From CAVQNQ01 sp963714205 (GTDB lineage Bacteria > Acidobacteriota > Terriglobia > Bryobacterales > Bryobacteraceae), in NCBI GenBank assembly GCA_963714205.1, contig CAVQNQ010000002.1, positions 2,155,935 through 2,219,934 of the forward strand: 64,000 nt of DNA. Reading direction: 5' to 3'. Position 1 is the first letter of the stretch, and every line of letters begins with the position of its first letter. The notes under the pieces were generated by a model that saw nothing but the letters and a program-made list of their open reading frames with translations, made no database searches and was not told the DNA's origin. Position numbers and translations under genes: made by a program. Shown one piece after another: positions 37,981 through 46,748 of this stretch.

Positions 37981-39654
37981 TCAGTGGGTTGCATTTCCGC
38001 TTGCGGACCGCCGAAGTTCCTCCTCCGCCGCAACGATCAGATCCACGCCTGCCGAATTGAACCGTTCCAGCCGAAAGGTGTCCCCGAAGTTCATCAGGTA
38101 CTCGTCCTTGGGATTATAGACGGGCCAATTCGGGAGTCCCGGGCCATTCGGGTTGGCATTCTTGGCGAAGTTCGTCCAGTAGGACGACAACATGTCCGCG
38201 ACCTTCCGGTCAATGTCGGTCCACGGGTAATCCTTCACGCGCAAGTTGTTGAAGACGTAATGGATGTCCGAGGAGTGCAGCGCTCCCACCGGGGCCGGCG
38301 GATTGTTGCCGTTCCCCTCGGGGTGCGGAGGAATGTGACTGAATCGATACAGGTAGGCCGGCGACTTTGCCCTGGCTGCCTGGGCCCAGGCGCGATGTCC
38401 GGCCAGAACAATGTCGCGGCGGACGTCGTGATAGGCCTTGGCGGCCTCCGCGTCGGTCTTCGCCGGATACAGTTTGAGCAGCGCGTCCGCTCTTGCGCCG
38501 AAAAGCTGCTTGATCCAGGCCGTGTAGGCGGCGACGGTGCTCACAGGGGATCCGGGGCCGCTACCCAGGGACTCGCCCTGAGGGCCCTCATCGTTGGTCG
38601 AGCCGGTGATCAACGCAATGTCGTTCTGCTTCCCTTGCGCATACAGCGTGTAAATGTCCTGTGGCAGAAACCAGCCATCCACGATCGCGCTTCTCGTCGA
38701 TGCCGGAGGCTTGCGATTGGGCGCGCCGAGCGTCAGTGGCGCATGGGGAGCGTCCAGATCGCTGCTGGTGGCCGAAGTCCCGATGGAAGCCTCCAGCAGA
38801 GCCTGGGCGGGCATGGCCCGCAAGGCGGCGAGCGATGGCTTTCCGATGGCCTTCGCGAATTGCGCGCCCATAGTTTCGGCTTCCGCGAGCGTTGTGATCC
38901 GGCCTAGAAAGGAGCCCCCGCAAGACTGGCCGATCCCTGCCCTGAACAAGCCCTTGGCCAGCGGCGATACGGCCAGCAGGTTCACCGCCCCGCATCCCGC
39001 CGATTGCCCGAATATGGTCACCTTGTCCGGGTCGCCGCCGAACTGCGCGATGTTCTTCCTCACCCACTGGAGCGCCGCAATCTGATCCAACACCCCGTAA
39101 TTGCCAGAGGAGTGATGTTCGGATTCCTTGGTCAGCTCCGGATGCGCAAACCAGCCAAAAACGCCCAGCCGGTAGTTGGCGCTTACGACCACCACCCCCT
39201 TTTTCGCCAAGGCATTGCCGTCGTAATAGGGCCGCGCCGTCGATCCCATAATCCCGGCGCCGGCATAGATCCACACCATCACGGGCAGCCGCTCGCTCGC
39301 CGAGGCTGCCGGTGTCCACACGTTCAGATAGAGGCAGTCCTCGCTCCTGTGCCGGATGCCGGGGTCGAAGATCTGTTCGGCTGTGAAGCCCGGTCCCCCC
39401 TGCATGCAAGCGGGAGAGAACTCGTCCGCCGCGCGCACGCCGGACCAGGGGATGACCGGCTGCGGAGGACGCCAGCGCCGGTTCCCCACCGGAGGTGCGG
39501 CAAGCGGGATCCCACGGTACTGCCGTACCCCCCACGCCCATCCCGGCGTCCCGCTCACTAGACCGCCCTCAACTTTGATGGGTTCCTGAATAGCGGCCCA
39601 GAGCGGCAACGCCGGGCAAGCCGCGAAGCACAGTACGAAAAGTAGTCCCTTCAT
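37981..39654 (-). CDS. Secreted type-B carboxylesterase
   Basis: 557-residue alpha/beta-hydrolase of the carboxylesterase/cholinesterase family. A signal peptide ends near residue 21 (PALPLWA). Conserved blocks are YRGIPLAAPPVGNRRW, EDCLYLNVWTP, the oxyanion region VVVSANYRLG and the nucleophile elbow FGQSAGCGAVN. It probably hydrolyses ester decorations of plant material. It is the first gene of the minus-strand run that extends to 25211 and sits 34 bases behind a TATAAT promoter-like site. Confidence 0.9.
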   Translation of the reverse strand: MKGLLFVLCFAACPALPLWAAIQEPIKVEGGLVSGTPGWAWGVRQYRGIPLAAPPVGNRRWRPPQPVIPWSGVRAADEFSPACMQGGPGFTAEQIFDPGIRHRSEDCLYLNVWTPAASASERLPVMVWIYAGAGIMGSTARPYYDGNALAKKGVVVVSANYRLGVFGWFAHPELTKESEHHSSGNYGVLDQIAALQWVRKNIAQFGGDPDKVTIFGQSAGCGAVNLLAVSPLAKGLFRAGIGQSCGGSFLGRITTLAEAETMGAQFAKAIGKPSLAALRAMPAQALLEASIGTSATSSDLDAPHAPLTLGAPNRKPPASTRSAIVDGWFLPQDIYTLYAQGKQNDIALITGSTNDEGPQGESLGSGPGSPVSTVAAYTAWIKQLFGARADALLKLYPAKTDAEAAKAYHDVRRDIVLAGHRAWAQAARAKSPAYLYRFSHIPPHPEGNGNNPPAPVGALHSSDIHYVFNNLRVKDYPWTDIDRKVADMLSSYWTNFAKNANPNGPGLPNWPVYNPKDEYLMNFGDTFRLERFNSAGVDLIVAAEEELRRSASGNATH

Positions 39655-39687
39655 GTCTTTGCTCTTTATGGCCGTCCTGGCCAGCAG

Positions 39688-39700
39688 CGATTATACACCC
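39688..39700 (-). promoter_or_regulatory. Putative promoter -10 region of the carboxylesterase operon
   Basis: Minus-strand GGGTGTATAATCG, identical over 13 bases to the site at 10620-10632. It ends 34 bases before the ATG at 39654. The -35 region is not recognisable. Confidence 0.45.
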
Positions 39701-39731
39701 AATCGGATTATTCCGATCTTCTTCTCCTTTT

Positions 39732-39756
39732 CTCTTGGCAAGAGGCGCTCTACAAT
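39732..39756 (+). promoter_or_regulatory. Dyad and -10 box in the divergent promoter region of the oxidoreductase operon
   Basis: A perfect 13-base dyad (CTCTTG, G, CAAGAG; 39732-39744) is followed 6 bases later by TACAAT (39751-39756). A repressor bound to the dyad would cover the promoter of the operon starting at 39802. Confidence 0.4.
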
Positions 39757-39801
39757 GTCAGAATGCACCCATGTGGCGGGGCAGCCGACAGGGAGGACCC
39801 T

Positions 39802-40434
39802 ATGGATAACGAGCAGGAATGCCGGGAGGCATTGAGCCGCAGGCGTTTCTTCACTTCCGTGGCGGGCGGCGCCACCGAGGCTGCGCTGCTCGGCGCAGCC
39901 GCGACGTCCGAGGCGAGGGCCGGAACGCACGACGCGCCCGGCGCCGAAGCGGTCATGGTGGTTTTGCACGTGAATGGCCAGACGCACGCTCTGACGGCCG
40001 AGCCACGCTGGACGCTGCTCCACGTGCTGCGCGACCAATTGGGTTTCACCGGAACCAAGGCGGGGTGCGAACGCGGTGAGTGTGGCGCCTGTACCGTCCT
40101 CATCGACGGCGTGGCCCGTTATTCCTGCATGACCCTGGCGGTGGAAGCCGCCGGCCGGCAGATCACCACCATTGAGGGCCTCATGCGCGGCCAGGAATTG
40201 GGACCGGTGCAGCAGGCCTTCCTGGAAGAAGACGCCTATCAGTGCGGCTTCTGCGCCCCTGGGCAGATGGTGAATATCGAGGGGCTCTTGCGCAAGACGC
40301 CCGATCCCACCCTCGAGCAGATTCGCGAAGGGGTCAGCGGCAACCTGTGCCGGTGCGGAGCCTACGCCCATATCTTTCGCGCCGCCCACCGCGCCGCGGA
40401 ATTGAAGAAGGCGGGGGAGGTGAGCCATGGCTGA
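39802..40434 (+). CDS. Tat-exported (2Fe-2S) subunit of a PaoABC/xanthine dehydrogenase-type oxidoreductase
   Basis: 210 residues. GGAGG six bases upstream favours this ATG over one at 39763. The Tat leader is LSRRRFFTSVAGGA (residues 11-24). The ferredoxin cluster has C89, C94, C97 and C109; the second cluster has C148, C151, C183 and C185. As in PaoA of the periplasmic aldehyde oxidoreductase, only this small subunit carries the export signal. Its stop overlaps the next start by 8 bases. Confidence 0.9.
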   Translation: MDNEQECREALSRRRFFTSVAGGATEAALLGAAATSEARAGTHDAPGAEAVMVVLHVNGQTHALTAEPRWTLLHVLRDQLGFTGTKAGCERGECGACTVLIDGVARYSCMTLAVEAAGRQITTIEGLMRGQELGPVQQAFLEEDAYQCGFCAPGQMVNIEGLLRKTPDPTLEQIREGVSGNLCRCGAYAHIFRAAHRAAELKKAGEVSHG

Positions 40435-42697
40435 TTTGAATCCGAAACCCTGGAGCGAAACGACCATCGTCGGAAAGGGCATTCATCGGATCGACGGGCG
40501 GGACCTGCTGAGCGGCGAGGCGCGCTACTCGCTGGATATGGACTTGCCGGACATGCTGTATGCCGCCACGCTGCGCTGCCCCCATGCCCACGCGCGGGTG
40601 GTGAAGGTGGATCTGGCCAAAGCGCGCGAGATGCCGGGTGTCCGCGCCATCCTCAGCGATGCCGATAAGGAAGCCCAGGTCGCCTTCTTTCCCAAAATGG
40701 GGCCTCCCTGGCCCAACCCCGTGACCATCAGCCGGCTATTCGATTCGCATTGCCGGTACGCCGGGGAGGAAGTGGCCGTGGTGGCGGCCGAAACCCAGGC
40801 GCAGGCCTGGGACGCCGCACGGGCGATCGAGGTGCAATACGAGAAGCTGCCTTTTGTCACCAATCTGGACGATGCGCTGAAGCCGGGCGCCCCGGTGTTC
40901 CAGGAAGGCGCCGACAACCGTGCGGCGCCGCCCAACGCCTACAGCCGCGGCGACGTGGCCAAGGGGTTCGCCGAGTCCGACATCGTGGTGGAAGAGACCT
41001 ACCGGACCTCTTGCAAGATTCACTCGCCTCTCGAGACTTATGGCGCGACCGTGCGGTGGGATGGGGATCATCTGACCGTCTGGGAATCCACCCAATCACC
41101 GTTTCCGATTCAGATCGGAGTCGCGAGCGCGCTGAAAATGCCGCTCAGCAAGGTGCGGGTCATCTGCCGGTACATGGGCGGAGGGTTCGGCAGCAAGCAG
41201 GATAACAACAAGTTTACGCTGATCGCCGCACTGCTGGCGCGCCGGACCGGCCGCCCGGTGAAGTATTTCCTCAGCCGGGAAGAGAGCTTTTTGTGCATGG
41301 GAAACCGGCCGGCGTACTCCATGAAGGCGAAGGCCGGGGTCAAGAAGGACGGGACGTTGATGGCCCTGGAATTTAACGCCCTCCTGGAAGTGGGGGCCTA
41401 TCCGACGGGTAGCGCCGTGGCGAGCGGGATCTTCCGGGAACTGTACACCTGCGCCAATGTGAAGACCTCCGAGCAGCTGATCTATGTCAACGCCGGCCAG
41501 CTTCGCGCATTCCGGGCTCCCGGCTATCCCCCGGGCGCCTGGGCTCTGGAGCAGATGATGGACACTCTGGCGGAGAAGGTCGGCATGGACCCAGTGGAAT
41601 TCCGGTTGAAGAACGGCGCCAAAGTCTGCCAGACGGACGCGAACAAGCCGTTCACCTCGAACGGCCTGCCCCAGTGCCTGACGGAAGGCGCCGAGGCCTT
41701 CGGCTGGAAGGAGGCGCGCGCGCGGGCTAAGTCCGAGGGTCCCGTAGTCCGGGGCGTGGGCATGGCCGCCGCGATATGGAGCAACGTGGCTCGCCCCAGG
41801 GCCACGGTCATCGTGAAATATTACCTAGACGGCAGCGTGAACCTCAACATGGGCGCGGCCGACCTCGGCACCGGGGCGCGGACGATCATGGCCCAGGTGG
41901 TCGCCGAGGAGTTGAGCGTGCCGGTCGAGAGCATCGAAGTGGAGAACGCCGATACCGGCACCACCCAGTTCAGCGACGGCGCCAACGGCAGCAAGACGAC
42001 CATGATCGATTCGCCCGCCGTCCGGGCCGCGGCCCTGGACGTGAAATACAAGCTGCTGGAAGCGGCGGCCGCGCAGTTAAAAGTGCCGGTGGCCGGTCTG
42101 ACGCTGAAGAACGGCCAGGTCGTCGGTCCAGCGGGGACGCCGCCAACTCCGGTCCAGAATCTGGCGTTCATGCAGATGCAGCAGGTGGTGGTGGGGGTGG
42201 GGGTTCGGATTCCGCACCCGACCGATAAATCCATCCGGCCTTTCGCCGCGCATTTCGCCGAAGTGGAAGTCAACAGGCGCACCGGAGAGGTCCGTGTGCT
42301 GCGCATGCTGGCGGCCCAGGATAGCGGCCGCGTGATGAACCGGATGACGTACGAAAGCCAGGTTTTCGGCGCGCTGACGATGGGCATCGGCATGGCCTTG
42401 ACCGAACAGCGCGTCCTCGACGGGAACACCGGAAAGATGGTGAACGCCAACTGGCACGACTACAAGATTCCGACGGCCATGGACGTTCCGGCGGAGCTGA
42501 CGTGTCTTGCCATCGATCCGCACGACATGGAGGTCAATTCGACCGGCACGAAGGGGTTGGGCGAGCCGGCCCTGGTCCCGGCCCCGGCGGCCATTGCCAA
42601 CGCGTTCTATAATGCCACCGGCGTGCGGCCCACGGCGGCGCCCTTAACGCCGGCGAACGTCCTCAACCTACTCAATCGGGGCAGAAAGCAGGGATGA
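40427..42697 (+). CDS. Molybdopterin-binding catalytic subunit (PaoC/YagR-like aldehyde or xanthine oxidoreductase)
   Basis: 756-residue large subunit. It opens with the ald_Xan domain (GKGIHRIDGRDLLSGEARYS) and continues with the molybdenum-binding part: CRYMGGGFGSK, AFRAPGYPPG, GAADLGTGARTIMAQ. The C-terminal KGLGEPALVP holds the catalytic glutamate. It has no signal peptide and would be exported in complex with the small subunit. Likely substrates are aldehydes or N-heterocycles. A dedicated cofactor-insertion chaperone (PaoD/XdhC type) is not in the window. Confidence 0.92.
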   Translation: MADLNPKPWSETTIVGKGIHRIDGRDLLSGEARYSLDMDLPDMLYAATLRCPHAHARVVKVDLAKAREMPGVRAILSDADKEAQVAFFPKMGPPWPNPVTISRLFDSHCRYAGEEVAVVAAETQAQAWDAARAIEVQYEKLPFVTNLDDALKPGAPVFQEGADNRAAPPNAYSRGDVAKGFAESDIVVEETYRTSCKIHSPLETYGATVRWDGDHLTVWESTQSPFPIQIGVASALKMPLSKVRVICRYMGGGFGSKQDNNKFTLIAALLARRTGRPVKYFLSREESFLCMGNRPAYSMKAKAGVKKDGTLMALEFNALLEVGAYPTGSAVASGIFRELYTCANVKTSEQLIYVNAGQLRAFRAPGYPPGAWALEQMMDTLAEKVGMDPVEFRLKNGAKVCQTDANKPFTSNGLPQCLTEGAEAFGWKEARARAKSEGPVVRGVGMAAAIWSNVARPRATVIVKYYLDGSVNLNMGAADLGTGARTIMAQVVAEELSVPVESIEVENADTGTTQFSDGANGSKTTMIDSPAVRAAALDVKYKLLEAAAAQLKVPVAGLTLKNGQVVGPAGTPPTPVQNLAFMQMQQVVVGVGVRIPHPTDKSIRPFAAHFAEVEVNRRTGEVRVLRMLAAQDSGRVMNRMTYESQVFGALTMGIGMALTEQRVLDGNTGKMVNANWHDYKIPTAMDVPAELTCLAIDPHDMEVNSTGTKGLGEPALVPAPAAIANAFYNATGVRPTAAPLTPANVLNLLNRGRKQG

Positions 42698-42700
42698 GCC

Positions 42701-43678
42701 ATGCTGGCGAAATTTACATATAAGCGGGCGGCGTCGGTCCAGGAAGCCGTCGAGGCGGCCGGGCATCCGGGAGCGCGCATCCTGGCGGGCGGCACGGACC
42801 TGCTGGGATGCCTGCGGGACCAGGTATTCGGCGCGGAGACGGTAGTCAGCGTCAACGGCATCCGGGAACTCAAGGGGATTGGCCCGCGGACGGGCGGGGG
42901 GCTGCGCATCGGCGCGCTGACGACCTTGACGGAGGTGGCTGAGAATCGCCAGGTGCGAGATTCCTACCAGGCGCTGGCGGAAGCCGCGGCGGCCGTCGCC
43001 AGTCCCCAGTTGCGCAACCAGGGGACCCTCGGCGGGAACCTATGCCAGAGGCCGCGCTGCTGGTATTTCCGCGGGGACTTCCATTGCCGGCGCAAGGGCG
43101 GAGAATCCTGTTTCGCCGAAACGGGTGAGAACCAGTTCCACGCCATTCTCGGGTGGGACCGTTGCTTTATCGTCCATCCTTCGGATACCGCCTCGGCGCT
43201 GACGGCTTTGGGCGCCAAGGTTACCATCGCCGGCAGTAAGGGGCGCCGGACCATTCCCATCGAGTCCTTTTTCGTTCTGCCCAAAGTCAGCGTTTTGAAG
43301 GAGAACGTGCTGGATCCCGGCGAAGTGCTTACGGAAATCCTGTTGGACCCGCCGGAGCCGGGGGCGCGCAGCACGTACTTGAAGGTCCGCGAGCGCGGCG
43401 CTTTCGATTTCGCGCTGGTGGGCGCGGCCATCCGCGTGACGCTGGTGGGGAGCCAGGTGCGGAGTGCCCGCGTGGTGCTCAGCGGCGTGGCCCCGGCGCC
43501 CTGGCGATCCACGGAGGCGGAAAAGGCGCTGACGGGAAAACCGCTCGATCCGGCTACCATATCCGCGGCGGCCGCGGCGGCCGTCAAAGACGCCACCGCC
43601 ATCGGCAAGAACGAATACAAAATTGTCCTGGCCCGCGGAGTTCTGGAAGAGACGTTGACAGGCCTGGCGAAGGCATAG
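42701..43678 (+). CDS. FAD-binding subunit (PaoB/YagS-like) with extra iron-sulfur motif
   Basis: 325 residues of the CO-dehydrogenase flavoprotein type. FAD loops are AGGTDL (29-34) and QGTLGGNL (107-114). Cysteines 115, 120, 129 and 137 follow directly, matching the insertion that binds a [4Fe-4S] cluster in PaoB. The start follows the catalytic subunit's stop by 3 bases. With the two preceding genes it completes a three-subunit enzyme. Confidence 0.92.
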   Translation: MLAKFTYKRAASVQEAVEAAGHPGARILAGGTDLLGCLRDQVFGAETVVSVNGIRELKGIGPRTGGGLRIGALTTLTEVAENRQVRDSYQALAEAAAAVASPQLRNQGTLGGNLCQRPRCWYFRGDFHCRRKGGESCFAETGENQFHAILGWDRCFIVHPSDTASALTALGAKVTIAGSKGRRTIPIESFFVLPKVSVLKENVLDPGEVLTEILLDPPEPGARSTYLKVRERGAFDFALVGAAIRVTLVGSQVRSARVVLSGVAPAPWRSTEAEKALTGKPLDPATISAAAAAAVKDATAIGKNEYKIVLARGVLEETLTGLAKA

Positions 43679-43705
43679 AGGATAACGCCCGGCGTGCGTA
43701 CCGGG

Positions 43706-43736
43706 TAGAATAGGATTTTGACACCTGGAGAGGTGT
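43706..43736 (+). promoter_or_regulatory. Internal promoter-like box and palindrome before the Tat aldo/keto reductase
   Basis: TAGAAT (43706-43711) is followed by the palindrome ACACCT-GGAG-AGGTGT (43721-43736), 15 bases before the GTG start. It could be an operator or leader hairpin. Confidence 0.35.
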
Positions 43737-43750
43737 TAACTGGAGGCACC

Positions 43751-44914
43751 GTGAATTCATCTCGCCGCAACTTTCTCGTGGCCGGGATCGGACTGCCCGC
43801 AATCGCGTCCGCATCCCGCTCCACAAGTCCCGAACCGCAGGCCCCCGCAAAAAAGCGGTCCTCGGATGTCAAGTTCGAGTACCGGGTTCTCGGCAACACC
43901 GGCCTGAAGGTCACCAGCGTGGCCTTCGGCTGCATGATCACTTCGGACGGCAGCGTGGTTGAACGCGGCGCCGATATGGGCATTACCTATTTCGATACGG
44001 CCCACAGTTACCAGGGCGGCAACAACGAGCGCATGGTGGGCGCCGCGCTCAAGGGGAAGCGCAACAGCATCACGCTGTCGAGCAAGACCCATGGCCTCAC
44101 CAAGCAGGACGCGCTCAACGACCTGGATGCCAGTTTGAAGTCGTTGCAGACCGATCACCTGGATATCTGGTACCTCCACGCCAAGTCCAAGCCGGAAGAG
44201 GTCACCGACGATTTGATCGACGCTCAGCAGACCGCCAAGAAGGCCGGCAAGATCCGCTTCGCCGGCGTCAGCACCCACGCCGGGCAGCCCGTGCTGGTTC
44301 CGTGGCTGGCCAAGAACCCCAACGTTGATGTCATCCTGAGCGCTTATAACTTCACCCTTGAACCGGCCGTCACCACGGCCCTGGAGCAGGCCGCCGCGGC
44401 CGGCAAGGGCGTGGCGTGCATCAAGGTCATGGCCGGCGGCTTCCGCAGCATCAAGCCCGGCGACCCCGCCTACGCCAAGCTCAAGCAGGACGGCGCCTTG
44501 CTGGCGGCCCTCAAGTGGGCCATGCGCAACCCCAAGGCTGTCCACGCCGCCGTTCCCAGCATCACAGACAACGATCAGCTCGAAGAGAACCTCACGGCCA
44601 TGAGCCATCCCTACGGCGCCGCCGAGGAGAAACTGCTGGCCGAGCGCCTGGAACTGATCCGGCCGCTCTACTGCCGCACCTGCGGCCGATGCGACGGCGC
44701 GTGCCGCGAAGGCCTGCCGGTGGCCGACATGCTGCGCATCCTTACCTATGCCGATGGCTACGGACAGTTCCCATTGGCTCGCGAGCGCTTCCTGGAGCTG
44801 GCTCCCGAGCACACCAGCGTCAAGTGCGCCGCTTGCCCAGGGTGCACGGTCCAGTGCCCGCATGGCGTCAGAGTAGCGGAGCGCCTGACCCGGGCGCAGG
44901 AACTGTTCGCCTGA
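43751..44914 (+). CDS. Tat-exported aldo/keto reductase with C-terminal twin iron-sulfur motifs
   Basis: 387 residues. The GTG start has GGAGG at 5 bases; an upstream TTG at 43718 is rejected. The Tat leader is SSRRNFLVAGIGLP. The AKR barrel has GITYFDTAHSY (Asp, Tyr), SSKTHG (Lys) and WYLHAK (His). The last 70 residues add CRTCGRCDGACREG and CAACPGCTVQCPHG, each CxxCxxCxxxC, as in bacterial [4Fe-4S] ferredoxins. This suggests electrons pass from the reductase site to clusters instead of soluble NADPH, which is inference. It follows the PaoABC-like operon on the same strand. Confidence 0.9.
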   Translation: MNSSRRNFLVAGIGLPAIASASRSTSPEPQAPAKKRSSDVKFEYRVLGNTGLKVTSVAFGCMITSDGSVVERGADMGITYFDTAHSYQGGNNERMVGAALKGKRNSITLSSKTHGLTKQDALNDLDASLKSLQTDHLDIWYLHAKSKPEEVTDDLIDAQQTAKKAGKIRFAGVSTHAGQPVLVPWLAKNPNVDVILSAYNFTLEPAVTTALEQAAAAGKGVACIKVMAGGFRSIKPGDPAYAKLKQDGALLAALKWAMRNPKAVHAAVPSITDNDQLEENLTAMSHPYGAAEEKLLAERLELIRPLYCRTCGRCDGACREGLPVADMLRILTYADGYGQFPLARERFLELAPEHTSVKCAACPGCTVQCPHGVRVAERLTRAQELFA

Positions 44915-45001
44915 TGAGCCTCGCATGAGGTGCGTTTCGGGCTTGTGCGGTTTCCGCGCAGGCCCGGGCGGGTCGGGAGCTCGGCGAAACGGCGGCAAAC
45001 G

Positions 45002-45742
45002 ATGATCCCAGGATTCTTGCTGAACAGCGTATATACGCGCGGAAGCCTCAGGAATGTGAGTGGCGGCTTTCGGTTCGAACTCGTGAACCGTCTGGCGGAT
45101 ATAGACGGCATCGCTCTCCGCCGGCTCGCCATCGATCGCGAGCCGATACCCCTCGAGAGCGTGCAAATCGAGGCCGTCGATATCGGAAATCCGGCTGCCC
45201 GGCAGTTGGATACCGCGCAGCCATTTCCGCTTCCTATGAACACCATGCTGGCAGTCGTGGCCCTCGGGCGAGAATTGGCGAAGGGCAAGCACGAAATCGA
45301 AATCGCTTTCGAAACGGGCTCGTTCGGCTGCCTGCAATTCGCTGTGGAGGACGATATCTCAGAGGACGCCCACGCCGGCGACGGGGGGATGCCGGCCACC
45401 CCGGTCGCTGAGAAACCACAGCCCCGGATGGAAGCCGGCCTTGCAGATCTCGTGGCCTCATCGATAGGCGGGTACCTCGAATGGCAGAAGAAAGTGCTGG
45501 ATCTGGCAATGCAACCGCTCGATCCCGAGACGGTAGCGGGCGAACGCGCGGCCGAAGCCGTTGGAAAGATCATTGCGGAAGTAACCCCGCCGCTGATCGA
45601 CGCGGCGCAGAGGAGTGCGCTGAACCTCGTGGCCGCCGGGAAACTGTTTCTCGATTTGGCGACCAGGCCAGCCGAGGCGCCGGACGAACCACCCACGCCC
45701 AAGAGCACGGCGCTCAGTTCCACGCGGCGTAAATCCTCCTGA
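45002..45742 (+). CDS. Two-part protein of unknown function (beta domain plus phasin-like helices)
   Basis: 246 residues from ATG 45002 (MIPGFLLNSVYTRGSL). The frame stays open to 44930, but that arginine-rich stretch looks untranslated. Residues 1-130 are strand-rich (GGFRFELVNRL, IALRRLAIDREPIPL) and recall small proteins loosely annotated as HMG-CoA-reductase-like or DUF6379; I cannot confirm either. Residues 150-230 are amphipathic helices (GGYLEWQKKVLDLAMQ, RSALNLVAAGKLFLDLA) of the kind seen in phasins. There is no signal peptide. It lies between two exported redox/propeller proteins, 12 bases before the next gene. Confidence 0.65.
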   Translation: MIPGFLLNSVYTRGSLRNVSGGFRFELVNRLADIDGIALRRLAIDREPIPLESVQIEAVDIGNPAARQLDTAQPFPLPMNTMLAVVALGRELAKGKHEIEIAFETGSFGCLQFAVEDDISEDAHAGDGGMPATPVAEKPQPRMEAGLADLVASSIGGYLEWQKKVLDLAMQPLDPETVAGERAAEAVGKIIAEVTPPLIDAAQRSALNLVAAGKLFLDLATRPAEAPDEPPTPKSTALSSTRRKSS

Positions 45743-45754
45743 AAGAAGGTACCC

Positions 45755-46732
45755 GTGCAATTATCAAACGCTCGCTCGATCCTCCTGGCGCTCGCCGCTT
45801 GCGTGGCGCCCGTCATTCTCCCGGCGCAGCCAGCCGGCCCGTCTCTCGCGGGTCGCGGGCTCGCCCAGCACCCGTTTCTGTATTGCGGCGAATGGCAGGG
45901 GCGCAGTCTGGATGGGCAGGTCATGTACATCGTTCGCGACGGCAAGGTCGCGTGGTCGTACACGAACGCTCGCAGGGGCGAACTGGGCGATTGCACCATG
46001 CTCTCCAACGGGAATATCGTTTTCTCGCGCCAGTTCGGGGCCAGCGAGATTACGCCTGATAAGAAGATCGTCTGGGATTACGACGGGCCGCAGGGGGCCG
46101 AGATTCACACCGCGTATCCGATCGGCATGGATAAGGTGCTCATCATGCAGAACGGAGACCCGGCGAAATTGATGGTCATCCGCAAAGCCGACAATACGGT
46201 CGAGAAGGAGATCGTGCTCCAGACCCGCGACCCCAAGAGCGTGCATGGCCAGTTCCGTCGCGTTCGCCCGACCGCGGCCGGGACGTTCCTGGTGGCTCAC
46301 ATGGATCTGGGCAAGGTGGTGGAGTATTCGGCCGACGGCAAACCGATCTGGTCGGTCGCGGCGCCCTCCGCGTGGGCGGCCATTCGCCTGAAGAACGGCC
46401 ATACGCTGATCAGCGGTAACGAGCAGGGGTACGTGCGCGAAGTGAACTCGAAAGGCGAGACCGTCTGGGAAATCGGGAAGAACGACCTGCCGGGCATCCC
46501 CTTGTTCACGGTTCAGGAGTGTTCGCGGCTGGCCAATGGAAATACGCTCATCAACAACTGGTCGGGTGGCCTCGCTCCTGAGCTAATCCAGACGGGCGTG
46601 CAGGTGATTGAAGTCACGCCGGACAAGAAGGTCGTCTGGGCGCTCAAGGATTGGAAGACGCTCGGCCCGGCCTCCGCCACGCAATTGCTGGACGAACCCG
46701 GCGTGCCCGAGAAGGGCGAGCTGCAGCGGTAG
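45755..46732 (+). CDS. Secreted beta-propeller (PQQ-like/arylsulfotransferase-like) protein
   Basis: 325 residues with a GTG start behind AAGAAGGT. The signal peptide is SILLALAACVAPVILPAQ. The rest is a propeller of repeated blades with D-G-K/W patterns: DGKVAWSYTN, DKKIVWDYDG, DGKPIWSVAA, KGETVWEIGK, DKKVVWALKD. Blades of this type occur in PQQ-dependent and arylsulfotransferase-like proteins, but no cofactor site is evident. Probably a periplasmic binding protein. It converges with the fucosidase gene. Confidence 0.8.
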   Translation: MQLSNARSILLALAACVAPVILPAQPAGPSLAGRGLAQHPFLYCGEWQGRSLDGQVMYIVRDGKVAWSYTNARRGELGDCTMLSNGNIVFSRQFGASEITPDKKIVWDYDGPQGAEIHTAYPIGMDKVLIMQNGDPAKLMVIRKADNTVEKEIVLQTRDPKSVHGQFRRVRPTAAGTFLVAHMDLGKVVEYSADGKPIWSVAAPSAWAAIRLKNGHTLISGNEQGYVREVNSKGETVWEIGKNDLPGIPLFTVQECSRLANGNTLINNWSGGLAPELIQTGVQVIEVTPDKKVVWALKDWKTLGPASATQLLDEPGVPEKGELQR

Positions 46733-46748
46733 ACGTTGCGATACCGCG

